Assembly (NCBI GenBank): GCA_018873225.1
Contig: JAEILZ010000002.1
Span: forward strand, 1,178,001-1,242,000
Direction: 5' to 3'
DNA: 64,000 nt
Origin: [Phialemoniopsis] sp. UDSM-2020
Taxonomy: Eukaryota > Ascomycota > Sordariomycetes > Thyridiales > Thyridiaceae
The position numbers and the translations under genes are program-made. Below are positions 10,139 through 20,900 of this stretch, piece by piece. The notes under the pieces are model-generated. The model worked only from the letters and a program-made list of their open reading frames with translations. It was not told where the DNA came from and did not search any database. Every line of letters starts with the position of its first letter. The first letter of the stretch is position 1.

Positions 10139-10367
10139 GTTTGACCTAGGTATGTGGCATGAAAGAGAGGGTGTACACCGAATGGAACTGCAATGAACGT
10201 GTTCCCAGCGTCAAATAATCGAAAGTTCGCCAATTTTAATGACCTAAAGAGGGGTTACGGCTTTTGCTGTTCTCGCCTTGTTGTCCCAAAGTGGTCCAGT
10301 CGGCCGCTACTTGAATCATGGAAACTTAGCCTGGGCCAACTCTGAGGGAGCACAGAAAGTTGGAGTC

Positions 10368-10381
10368 GTGACCCCCACGCT
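10368..10381 (-). promoter_or_regulatory. Cluster promoter element (AGCGTGGGGGTCAC)
   Basis: A perfect copy on the minus strand, 230 bases upstream of the SDR start and in its orientation. Confidence 0.8.
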
Positions 10382-11499
10382 AAGCCGTCTCCACGAAGCC
10401 CTGAAGCCGCCGGCATCCACCCTGCATATGCAAGCCCCGGTAGTGCCATGCATGAACCGGTGGCTTCCGGGGTCACGCTGAGATGACATAATTTCTTCCA
10501 GGCAGGCATCACGAGAAGAACACATGCTCCTTGCCGTCATAGCTTTTACAGCTTGCTCTAATGCATAGCTTTTCAATCATCTCGTGCCGCAAAGTCCGAT
10601 GTTCATGACTCTCTGGATTAGTCACTTGTCTGGTTTAGGAAGTATCAGACGAAGGAAACATGGTTCGACCAAGCTGCCAAGGCACGTGTTCCGGCCTCAA
10701 GGAAGAAGGCAAAGGATACATCCTACCTTCTAGCTTTTGCTCGCTCGGCATCACATCCCAGCTCTCAGGCTTTCTCCTCAATGGTGGAAAAAGAAATTCC
10801 GTCCCACCTGTCCTGCTCTACAAAACGAGGTGAGATTTGTCACAGTGAATAGCTCTGCAATGAAAACCGGACATCCTCGGCCAGGCTGCGGACTGGCGCC
10901 GAGCCCTTGGATACGCACCGGGATCAGGGGCCAGAGCGTACGAGAGTGCCGGGTGTGGCTTTATGATACAAGGTCTGCGTCAAAATGGACAAGAAAACTG
11001 TAGTGAGACCCCGAGCTTGACACAAGATGATCTGGCCCAGGTATGTTTGACTGACATGGTTCTTTTGGTTGGTGTTGATGCATAGACCATCAATTCGGAC
11101 GTTTCATTTGCGGCGTCTCTGGTCTGGCCCATCATGGAGGTCTAGACATTTCTCTCCGCCGTATAGACTGGTTTTTCGAATTCTCATTGAGTTCCTGACT
11201 TATTATACCCAATGCCGAGTTTGCCGTAGTGCACATCTTGGTTGTGTCGATGTGATGAAGACGACGTATGTTCTGCCATTCTTAGCGATAGCAACATGAT
11301 CAGTAGTGTGCCTAGTAGTACGAGACGAGTTCTGGTGAAGAGGAAAAATTAACGTCTGTTTCCTTCTCCGCGGCGATCTGGTTCTTGTGCCGGCCACCGA
11401 GAGCCACGCAACGCTACTCCCCGGGTCCCCAAGCTTTGTCACCTGTGAAATTTTAAAGCTACATCCACCATGGTACCGGCATGAAGAGAACATCACCTG

Positions 11500-11513
11500 G
11501 TGACCCCCACGCT
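11500..11513 (-). promoter_or_regulatory. Cluster promoter element (AGCGTGGGGGTCAC)
   Basis: A perfect copy, about 481 bases upstream of the permease start and in the opposite orientation to that gene. It faces the next element 91 bases away. Confidence 0.8.
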
Positions 11514-11603
11514 CCATATCCCTCTACGAGTCTATGAGAGGAAGAAGGTCGGGGAATTCAGACTACCCCCTTAGTCGTAAATGCGAAGAATATGGGGACG
11601 AGG

Positions 11604-11617
11604 AGCGTGGGGGTCAT
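11604..11617 (+). promoter_or_regulatory. Cluster promoter element (AGCGTGGGGGTCAT)
   Basis: Matches 13 of 14 consensus bases. It lies 377 bases upstream of the permease start. Confidence 0.8.
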
Positions 11618-11993
11618 TCTCTGATGAGCAGAGCGGATTAGAGACTCCAAGTTTCCCCACATAGCTTTGAACTACTTGCTAGTCTCACACTCGCGCCCTT
11701 GGAATCCTAGTAACAAGACAATCCGAGTACCCCGTAAGACGGCTGGAGAAGTACCTTTTATGGCACTACTGGTCCTAGTCTGCAACTCATGTGCCACACA
11801 CTCTGGGGGAGGCCTTTCTGGGGCTAAAGGTTCCTGCATAAAAAAGACGTTCCCACGACTCAAAAACCTCTTGCTGCAAATGGGCTTCATCTCAACTCAG
11901 GTGCAATAGCCTTTTGAGTCCATCCCAACAAAACCTTTCTCAGTCAATTCCATCCTACATTTCCTAACTGTTCTTGCAGAACGGTTCTTTGCA

Positions 11994-13667
11994 ATGTCTC
12001 CCTCCAACACGGACATCAAGGCCGACACTGCCTCGGAGAGGGCTGAGAATGTCCAGCCCATCAACAAGGGCGAGATAGCTGGCACCATGATGCCAGAAGG
12101 ATTGGCTGTTCTGTCCGAAGATGAACGGGCAAAGCTCGGCAAGCGCGCGACCTTCAAGATGGACCTGGTGATCATGCCAGTCTTGGTCATCATGTACATC
12201 CTCAACTACCTCGATCGTCAGAACATCGCCAGCGCCAAGCTTGCCGGCATCGAGGCTGATCTCAAGATGACTCCCGTTCAGTATCAGACTGCTGTTAGCA
12301 TTTTATTCTGCAGCTACAGTATGTATCTTTAGGTCCAATATCTTCCACGAGCCGTTGACTGACAGTATTGTGCAGTTCTGTTCCAAGTCCCGTCGAACAT
12401 GATTGCGAGTCGGATCCAGTGGCCTGGAATCTATATTTGTCTCAGCATGGCTCTTTGGGGAGGCATCTCGGCCATCATGGCGTCTGTGCACAACTTTGCC
12501 GGACTGATAGTCGCCCGCATCTTTCTGGGAGCCGTAGAGGCCGTGTTCTTCCCTGGAGCCATCTACTTCCTCTCCCTGTTTTACAACCGCAAGCAGTTTG
12601 CTCTTCGGATGGCCATCCTGTACAGTGGATCCCAGCTGGGCAATGCCTTTGGTGGCTTGTTCGCGATTGGCATCTTGAAGCTTGATAATGCTCATGGCAT
12701 TGCCGGATGGCGATGGGTATGTGTGCCCGATTTCCAGAGCTTGATCATCCATATCTAACTCTCTGCCAGTTGTTCCTCGTCGAAGGCGTTGCCACCGTTG
12801 GTCTGGCTATAGTGTTCGCCCTTATCCTCCCCAACTCCAACAAGAAGATCCTCGGCCTCTCCAAGATCGAGTGCGACTGGGTCCAATGGAACTACGCCGT
12901 TGACCTGGGCCAGTCGGATGATTCGCGAGAGATCACCCCGATGCAAGGTCTCAAGATGGCTGTCAGAGACACCAAGACCTGGCTATTCACCGGCGTTCTC
13001 TACTGCGTGAGTCTTTCCCCTCTCCAAACTTTTCAACATCAAGGACCTCGGCTGACCACTCCCGTCCCAACAGACCTACATCGTCGGCGCCGTCTCCAAC
13101 TTCTTCCCCAGCGTCGTCGGCGGCCTGGGCTACAGCCGCAACATGACCTACCTCCTGACGGCGCCGCCCTTCCTCCTCTGCGTCATCTGCATGCTCGCCA
13201 ACGGCTTCCACTCGGACCGCACCCGCGAGCGCTCCCTGCACATCATCGGGCCCTTGTGCGTCACCCTCGCCGCCAACATCATCGCCGTCTCGACGCTCAA
13301 CATCGCCGCGCGCTACGTCGCCATCATGCTGCTTCCCGCATCGTTCTACGCCTCCACCATCGCGACCCTGTCCTGGATCACGGGCTCCCTGTCGCAGCCG
13401 GCGGCCAAGCGCGCCAGCGCTATCGCTCTGATCAACGCCATCTGCAACACGCCCAACATCTGGTGCAGCTACCTGTACTACAGCGCCCCGCGCTACCTGA
13501 CGGCGTTCATCGTCAACGTCGCCGCTACGGGACTGGCTATCGCTTTCGCCGTCGCCGCGAGGATCTACCTGCGCCGCCAGAACGCGCGGCTCGATCGCGG
13601 TGAGGACGGTGGAAAGCATGGCCCCACGCCGGCGCAGGTTGCATCTGGGTTCCGGTACATGCTATGA
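11994..13667 (+). CDS. MFS permease, anion:cation symporter (Dal5/TNA1) family
   Basis: Four exons, 11994-12318, 12376-12716, 12770-13006 and 13074-13667, give 498 aa with about 12 membrane segments and cytoplasmic ends. Family marks are NYLDRQNIASAKLAGI after the first helix, GAVEAVFFPGAIYFLSLFY and GWRWLFLVEG. The family moves organic anions such as allantoate, nicotinate and, in bacteria (DgoT), galactonate. Beside a galactonate dehydratase, uptake of an aldonate through the plasma membrane is the natural inference. Introns are 57, 53 and 67 bases with clear borders. Two cluster elements lie upstream, which ties it to the catabolic genes. The exact substrate is not shown by sequence. Confidence 0.88.
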
Positions 13668-14009
13668 TGCACCACGACATTGAGCATCTGGAGCTCTACT
13701 GGGAGCGGTGGTCTGTATGTGGGTGACTACTTCATGCCCAACTCCTACGTCTGCACAGCAGCAAGATCGAGAGTCGCTCTCGGAACCTGTGGTGGATGAA
13801 AATGTCTCCTAGCATGGGGTTTAGTGTATCTTAGACAAGTTTACTTGAATAGATCTGACGGTTCAAATGATGGCCAAGCAAGACACCGCAAAAGTTCTGT
13901 TATGCAGTCTTGGCTGACTCTGACTGATCCGACAACCGCTGCCTGCAGGTGGGGTTCTACCCTTTTGCCTTTCCCTCGTAACATTCTACCATTTCAGACT
14001 GCACGGACA
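13668..14009. other. Intergenic, permease 3' flank and HET gene leader
   Basis: No cluster element is present here, so the regulon appears to end with the permease. The HET gene frame is open upstream to 13824, but its conserved part starts later. Confidence 0.5.
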
Positions 14010-15932
14010 ATGGAATCAAAGTCTTTCACTTACACCGGCCTGCCACAGGGCCGAGTTTTTCGTCTGCTCAGAGTCCACCCAGGTCGCAACGATGATGAAC
14101 TCGTGTGCGATCTATTCACTTCTGAGATTGATACAGCCCCTCCGTACACCGCTTTGTCATATGTGTGGGGTGATCCGACCAAGAGCGCAGTCGTGACCTG
14201 CTCAGGCCACACCTGCAACATCACGCAGAGCCTCTCTGAAGGGCTTCGCCGTATCCGCAAGACCGATGAGGCCCAAATTGCCTGGGCCGACGCTATCTGC
14301 ATCAACCAAGATGACATTATAGAGAAGGGTCACCAGGTCAACCTAATGGGTGTGATTTACGACAGCGCCGGGAATGTACTCGTCTGGCTTGGTCCGGATC
14401 CAACTGATAGCGCAAGCGAGGCATTTCGATGCTTGCCGATCATCAACGATAAGATATGGACAAGGACTGACCAGGAATGGTATGTGCCAGCAGAGGAAGA
14501 TCTACCTACTCACCCCGTGGTCATGGTAGATAGCTCAGGAGAGAAGCACCAAATGTCCAAGCCGACTGCGCGGAGATCTGTCCTAGGCTTTGTCCTGGGT
14601 CCCCACGGCAAAGATGCCGTCGAGAAGCTCTTTGGCCTCACTTGGTTCTCTCGCGTGTGGGTGCTCCAGGAAGTCGGCCTGGCGACAACGGCCACAGCCT
14701 TCTGGGGGGACGCCAGTATCGATTTTGCAGAGATCGCTGCCTTCATCGCTAACGTATATGGCGAGGAAGACTTGAAGTATTTCTTGGGACCGGAGATCTC
14801 GGAAAGGCTATCTGGATCGCCTCTCTATGCGCTATGGAACGTCTGGTGTACGTATGGAAAACAGAACTCATGGGTGTATCGATCGCCCCTGCTCAGAGCA
14901 TTCGCTCAGCAGCTCGCGAATACTTGCGACATTGACTTTAATCTTGTACTTGAAGCCTCCAGATACTTCGATGCCACCAACGAATTGGACCATGTGTATG
15001 CGTTCCTCGGTCATCCCAAAGCAAAGAAGTCGGGAACAGATGAGACATGGCTACAAGTAGACTACGCTCTGAGCCTTCGGGAGCAACACCGACTACTGGC
15101 ATCCAGCATGGCAAAAGAATCTCTGAACTTTCTAGTTCAAGCACAACATACAGAAGAATCTCTGAGACTCGATTTCGAGTATCCATCTTGGGTGCCGAAA
15201 TGGAACGAGAAAACCGCAATGCACGCCGACGCCTTCTGGGAAGCATACGACGCAAGCGGCCGCAAAGAAGGACACGAATCGTTCGAAGCACACGTCGACG
15301 GAGATAGACTCTCTGTGTCTGCTATCATACTCGACACGATCGACAACTTCACGCCGACAATGGAAAAGTCCGGGTTCGAACCGATCGATATCGCCGGGGG
15401 CCGCCTCGTCGAGCAGTGTTGGGAAGTGGCGATACAGGAGCCCTGTCCCTACGGGGCCGAGGACGCCGTCAACGCCTTTGCCTCTACACTCACATGCCAC
15501 TACAAGAAGCGAGCCGGCACGCACAGTGCGGGCCACTCGGTCGTGGAGCAGCTCGCCGGGTTCTGCTACCGCGCCGACGTCAAGTTCTGGGCGGATGTCA
15601 AGGCTACGGGCGGTTTCTGGAATTTGGACACCACGCTGGTGGCGGGCAAGCTGTTTGGCCAACAATTCAAGGCGTACGGGATGAACCGGCGCTTCTTCAA
15701 TACCAAGCAGGGTGGGCTCTGGGGGCTGGGGCCGGCGGCTATGCAGCGAGGGGATGTCTGCGCGGTTCTCTTTGGGGCTGATGTTCCTTTTGTTCTGAGG
15801 CCTATGGAGGCGAAAGGCGAGTACAAGATTGTTGGAGAGTGTTATATGTACAAGTTCATGGATGGCGAGGCTGTTTTGGCGTGGAAGGGCGGGCAAGAAG
15901 GTTTCGTCAAGCAAGACATTGTACTGGTCTGA
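14010..15932 (+). CDS. HET-domain protein
   Basis: A single-exon gene of 640 aa from the ATG at 14010; the frame is open back to an ATG at 13824 (702 aa), but the extra residues look like leader. The HET domain occupies roughly residues 35-230, with the family's motifs YTALSYVWGD, WADAICINQDD, QVNLMGVIYDSA and, later, WFSRVWVLQEV. HET-domain proteins cause cell death when partner alleles differ (heterokaryon incompatibility) and are very numerous in filamentous ascomycetes; most have no known partner. The C-terminal two thirds shows no repeats of the WD or ankyrin kind. It carries no cluster element, so its place beside the sugar-acid genes is probably incidental. Confidence 0.88.
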   Translation: MESKSFTYTGLPQGRVFRLLRVHPGRNDDELVCDLFTSEIDTAPPYTALSYVWGDPTKSAVVTCSGHTCNITQSLSEGLRRIRKTDEAQIAWADAICINQDDIIEKGHQVNLMGVIYDSAGNVLVWLGPDPTDSASEAFRCLPIINDKIWTRTDQEWYVPAEEDLPTHPVVMVDSSGEKHQMSKPTARRSVLGFVLGPHGKDAVEKLFGLTWFSRVWVLQEVGLATTATAFWGDASIDFAEIAAFIANVYGEEDLKYFLGPEISERLSGSPLYALWNVWCTYGKQNSWVYRSPLLRAFAQQLANTCDIDFNLVLEASRYFDATNELDHVYAFLGHPKAKKSGTDETWLQVDYALSLREQHRLLASSMAKESLNFLVQAQHTEESLRLDFEYPSWVPKWNEKTAMHADAFWEAYDASGRKEGHESFEAHVDGDRLSVSAIILDTIDNFTPTMEKSGFEPIDIAGGRLVEQCWEVAIQEPCPYGAEDAVNAFASTLTCHYKKRAGTHSAGHSVVEQLAGFCYRADVKFWADVKATGGFWNLDTTLVAGKLFGQQFKAYGMNRRFFNTKQGGLWGLGPAAMQRGDVCAVLFGADVPFVLRPMEAKGEYKIVGECYMYKFMDGEAVLAWKGGQEGFVKQDIVLV

Positions 15933-16408
15933 TGCAGATAACGAAGACTGGACACCCCTCGATGTTTAATGTTTTCTACAAACAATATTTTTGAATATGT
16001 TTCAATGACAAGGTCTATTCTCCTTTTCCATTCCTCTTGGCTAATGTGTTTGATTCAAGGCGTGATTGGAATTCTAACCCCTGACTAGAACACCCTGAGT
16101 CAGTGTGGGGAACATGGAGCATCTCAAAGACGCTCTCCCCCACGTTTCCCCATGCTTCCAGCTATCAAGCTTCAGAGCCGCAACCGCAACCGAGGCTTGC
16201 GCAGTCTTGATTGAAAAGGGCAACTCTGATTGTATATCTATGATATTGTTCACTCCAACATCATCCAGCCTCTAAGCCCCTCATCGTACACAACCATCTG
16301 GACAACACCACAGACTCGATCACCACCATCACCACTCCGCACACCCCACACCTCACAAGAACAGCACCACCTCCCTTCCATTTCACTCCTCCAAAGCAGT
16401 CTGCCACC
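15933..16408. other. Intergenic upstream of the hydratase gene
   Basis: The last 150 bases are rich in CA/CT and CACCAC-type repeats, typical of a fungal 5' leader. Nothing else is seen. Confidence 0.5.
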
Positions 16409-17260
16409 ATGCCGTCCCCATCACAACCACAATTCACCCTCTCCACCAGTCCTCCCTCAGCACTAACATTCCTCGTCCTATCCTACCCCTCCCCGCACGT
16501 CCTCCTCATCCGCATGGACCGGCCCAAGTCCCTAAACGCCCTCTCCTCGATCGCCATAGCCGAGCTCGACTCCGTCCTGTCCTGGTACGACGCCGACCCC
16601 TCCCTCCGCGCAGCGGTGGTCACGGGCACGGGCCGCGCCTTCACCGCAGGCGCAGACCTCAAGGAGTGGCGCGCCAGCCTCGACGGCTCCCAAAACAAGC
16701 AGCGCTTCGGCGAGAAGGCAGGCGTGGTCCCCTTCACCCGCCGCAGGGGGCACAAGCCCGTCGTCGCGGCCGTCAACGGCCTCGCCATGGGCGGCGGCTG
16801 CGAGTTCGCGTGCAACTGCGACATGGTCGTCGCCGCCGAGGACGCCGTCTTCGCGCTGCCCGAGGTCAGGCGCGGGCTCGCGCCGACGGGAGGCGTGCTC
16901 GCGCGCCTCGCGCACACCGCGGGCATGCAGGCGGCCTCGGAGATCGTCCTTACGGGCCGGCCCGTCACGGCGCGCGAGATGAAAAGTTTCGGCGTGGTCA
17001 ACGCCGTCGTGTCCAAGGGTGGGAATGTGGTGGACGAGGCGCTGAGGCTCGCGCGCCTGGTCGCGGAAAACAGCCCCGACGCCGTGGTCGCGGCGCGGGC
17101 CGGGCTTCGGCAGGCGTGGGAGACGGCCGACGTCGAGGCCGCGACGGAGGAGTGGCACGCGCGGTGGTTCAGGGAGCTCGAGAAGGGTGAGAACATCCGG
17201 GAGGGGCTGCAGTCGTTTATCGAGAAGAGGGCGCCTGTATGGAGGGAGAGCAAGCTATGA
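16409..17260 (+). CDS. Peroxisomal enoyl-CoA hydratase/isomerase (crotonase family)
   Basis: A single exon encoding 283 aa. Crotonase-fold signatures are GRAFTAGADLKEW (75-87), the oxyanion-hole segment AVNGLAMGGGCEF (121-133) and the active-site region ALPEVRRGLAPTGG (149-162), with E152 the likely acid/base. The chain ends in SKL, a canonical PTS1 peroxisomal import signal, which places it in the peroxisomal matrix. It would hydrate or isomerise an enoyl-CoA, most simply in fatty-acid beta-oxidation, though crotonases vary widely in substrate. The ATG has a good context (CCACCATGC) after a CA/CT-rich leader. Codon use is strongly GC-ending and normal for this genome. Confidence 0.85.
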   Translation: MPSPSQPQFTLSTSPPSALTFLVLSYPSPHVLLIRMDRPKSLNALSSIAIAELDSVLSWYDADPSLRAAVVTGTGRAFTAGADLKEWRASLDGSQNKQRFGEKAGVVPFTRRRGHKPVVAAVNGLAMGGGCEFACNCDMVVAAEDAVFALPEVRRGLAPTGGVLARLAHTAGMQAASEIVLTGRPVTAREMKSFGVVNAVVSKGGNVVDEALRLARLVAENSPDAVVAARAGLRQAWETADVEAATEEWHARWFRELEKGENIREGLQSFIEKRAPVWRESKL

Positions 17261-17922
17261 GCGGTGGGCGGGACAAGAGTAAGGGACTCTAATCAGAATT
17301 GTGTGACTTGGCGATATGGCTCTGTCATGGCCCGAGGATTATCTCTCAAAGAAGGCTGGCCTTCCCAGGCTTAAGTGACGAAGCTGCGAATACCAATGTG
17401 TTCCCCAGGAAGGCAGGACCGTTATGTTAGGGAGGCATTGTCATACAACCAGCTTTGTCCTCCTCAGATCATGGCTTAGGGGCACAGGAGCCCGTCAAAC
17501 GATGGACAACGAAGTACAACAAGAATACGCATGTAGAGTTTCATACACTCGGACAGTTCAAGTACCGTCTTTCATAAAGGCGAATGACTCCATTGAGGAC
17601 ATGATTATGTACGGATATCATTGTATGTAGCCGAATGTCTCGAGGGGTCCTTTCTCGACTCATGCCTGTCATCATCTGCAGCCATCCCATCGAGGAAAAA
17701 CACCACCAACTCTAATAATCCCTCGAGACCCATCGTCTCAAGAGGATGCAACATATATGCCTACTCCTTCTCTTCCTCGGAAGAACCAAGTCTTTGAAAG
17801 AGATCCAGGAGTACCAAAGATCAATTATCATCCAGAATAATGGCCCCAAATCAACCTCATCCCTACTGCGTCCCCAGGAGAAAAGGTCTAAAGCGTGACT
17901 ACGCAAGGTGGTTTCATGGCGC
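17261..17922. other. Convergent intergenic stretch
   Basis: Lies between the 3' ends of the hydratase and the Skt5-like gene. The 68-aa open frame at 17424 has no recognisable content. I see nothing else. Confidence 0.5.
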
Positions 17923-20900
17923 TTACATAACAACCTGCACAATAACATGTCAGTCATACATATACAACAATAAGATCGGTCTGTCAAAGGGGAAGACTCA
18001 CGCAATCATCATCACCCTTGCCCTGAGGAATGCCCATCTCCTCAAAGGTAGACGGTCCCTGGCCGCCAGCCTGCTGCTGCTGCTGCTTGCCGGGCTTTCC
18101 GCCCGTGGGCCGACCCGCCGCGGCACCCTGCGTGTTGGCCGGAGGCGGACTGGCCATGGCGGGCCGTCCGCCCTGCGCAGGCGGCGCGCTAGACCGGCCC
18201 GGCGACGTGTCGAGGTGCGCCGGCCTTCCAGCGCTGCTGACGGGTCGTCCTTGGCCGCCGGGTATCTGTGCGGGCAGCGAGTCGACACGGTCAGGTCGGT
18301 GCGCCGACATACCGCTGACAGGGCGAATGCTCTGTTGCGACGGCAGGCCACCGTACCGGTCGTAGCCGTCAGCAGGGCGAGACGACGTCCTCGGACCGTA
18401 GTCGCGGCCAGGCTGCGCTGGCGCCGGCTGCCCTGCAGATGGCGCGCCGTATCCTGACATCGGAAACTGGCCCGGCGCACCGGGCTGCGGCTTGCCCAGG
18501 TTCGGCTGGTTCTTGGTGAGCTTGTTGCGCGTAGGGTCGGACACGGGGGCGTTGCCCGCGTTGGGGCCCAGGGGCTTGCGGAGAGGCGGCTGGTCGTAGG
18601 CCTGCTGGGGAGGGATCTCGCTCACGGGGCGGCCGGGGCTCGGTTGGCGGTATCCGCCGGGGACCTGAGGCTCCCAGCCGGCTGACATGTGCCTACCACG
18701 TAGCGGCTGCGTGCCTGCAGGAGGGATCGGCTGCAAATTGCCAGCCGATTGAGACGATGTCAAACCGCCAGGGCCACCGGGACCGCCCGAGCTTAGTGGC
18801 CGGATGCCAAATGCGCTGATGGGCCGGTCAGCCTGCGGTCCTGCACTCGGGCGGATCTGCGGCTTGAAGTGCGGAGACAGCTGCGGTTTGTTTCCAACCA
18901 AGTCATCCTCAGGGTAGGGTGCGGTGGACTTGGGCCGCATGTAGTTGTTGGCTTGTGGCCTGTCATCTTCAGGATAGGGGGCTGCCGACTTTGGTCGCAT
19001 GGCCAGGTTTGGATGGTTCTGGTCGAGGTTTATCGTAAAGGCAGGAGTACGGGACCGGCTGTCATTCATCGCCTTGGCCGGATCCGGGAAATCGACGTTG
19101 TCGTGGACAAGTGTAGGCCCATGTCTCGGCGACGGGCCGGGTGAGACTCGTGGGCTCGGACCCGTAGGTAGGCCTGGGCTCGTGCCCTCAACGGGGGTGC
19201 TGGGACCAGACTCTGTCAGGGTGGGAAGATCAGGGTTCTTGGCCTTGAACCGCTCTGGCCGCTTGCCTCTTTGTGAGCCGTGCTGCGACTTGATTCGCGT
19301 CAAAGCAGTGGTTTCGTGATCGGTTTTCGACAGCGTCTTGGACTCATTAAGAGACTCTAGTCTCTGGATGGCGTCCTTGTTTCCAGCTTCGGCGGCCTTT
19401 TCATACCACCGTCTCGCCTCCCGAATATCCTTCTGCACGTGAATGCCGATTTCGTGGTAATAGCCCATGGCAAAGTGGCCGGTGGCCAGGTTGTGCTCAG
19501 CCGCTTCCTCGGCATACTTGTACGCCAGCTGCTCATTCTTCATAAAAACACCCTCATAACCAAACAGGAACCATCGGCTGACACCGAGGGCAGCTTCTGG
19601 CTGGCCCTGGCGCGCCGCAAGGCCGTAGTAGTGCAGGGAGTAGGCGGGATTAAAGTCGCATCCCAGCTGGCAGAGCTCATATGCCTGGCCCATCTTCAGC
19701 TGGGCCTTGGAGAAGCCCAGGTATGCCGCCTTCTCAATGTATTGCCTTGCGACACCGAGATTCGCTGGGAGCATGCCTTCGGGGATCAGAATGTCGGGCA
19801 GGTCCCGAGCAATGAGCATACCATAGACGTAAGCACCTTGCGGCGCATCGTCGTCAGCCGTGTCGGCTGCGGCCTGGATGAGCTCCAGACCTCGCTGGTA
19901 GTCCTTCCGGTATCCGTGCTGTCCTAGCAGGCTCATCATACCGAGACGATACGAGGCAGCCGAATCCTTCATCGCCAGACCTTGTTGATAATGCTTGATC
20001 GCCTTGTCCATATCGTTCGAGTTCTCGTACAACATGCCAATTCGATATTCCGCCCGTCCCCAGCCCTGCTCCGCGGCCTTCTTGTATCCGAGGTACGCCT
20101 CCTTCTTGTCCGGCCGGTAGCCAAACTTGCCAAATTCCAGCCACTTAGACCGCATGAACAGGCCTTCCGGATGCTCCTGGGAGGCGAGGTAGCCGACGAT
20201 ACTCAATGCATCCATGCGCAGCTCATGCTCGACCTTGGGCGTCTGCGGCCGCGTCGACTGTTGTCCCTTGTTTTCTCGCTCGTGAGCTTCTTGTGACATC
20301 TCCACCCAAGCGAGGGCATCGCGCGCCCAAGAGAGCTGCATGCCGACATTGTTGGAGTGCAGGACGTGCTGCCGAGCGTTGTAGAGGATCTCCTCCTTCT
20401 CCTCGTCGCTCGGTGGTATGTTCTCCCCCTTGACCTTGGGGAAGGGGGAGAAGGAAGGTGCCTCGTCGGCAGGCATATCCGAGTAGGTGGTATTGTTGTC
20501 TTTGAAGGGCTTGAAGTCGGACGAATCCTGTGAGTACTGCTGGTCGGCGCCCGCAGCGTAGGGTTTGTTGGTCAGGACCGTTGAGAGGGAGGGTTCTCGG
20601 GCGCGATGGCCCGAAGATTGGCTCGAGGTTGGGGAAGTAGTGGCAGATTGTCCGGGATCGATGTGACGTGCTTCTGTTTCCATCCGCTGGAGGCCCTGCT
20701 GCATGTTCTGAGGGACCTCGGGCATTACCCTGCAGACACAAACCCAACCAGTCAGCATAAGCTCAGCTGTTGCGGAAAAGGTTGCTGCTGATTGGAGCGC
20801 AGCCGCCTGTAGTTCCGGACAACAAAAAGAAGCATATCAATAATCAGACACCAAGACGCCTCATACGCACCTTTGAGGAGACGGTGCGACCACCTCGGGC

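Larger units (their letters stand above)
10139..11993. other. Large divergent intergenic region with three cluster elements
   Basis: 1.85 kb between the SDR start (minus) and the permease start (plus). It holds elements at 10368, 11500 and 11604. I looked for a missing regulator gene here and found none: the open frames are short and carry no recognisable protein. Confidence 0.6.

Noticed and set aside
14010..15932. HET-domain gene as a member of the sugar-acid cluster
   Set aside because: It has no copy of the cluster element upstream and no metabolic domain.
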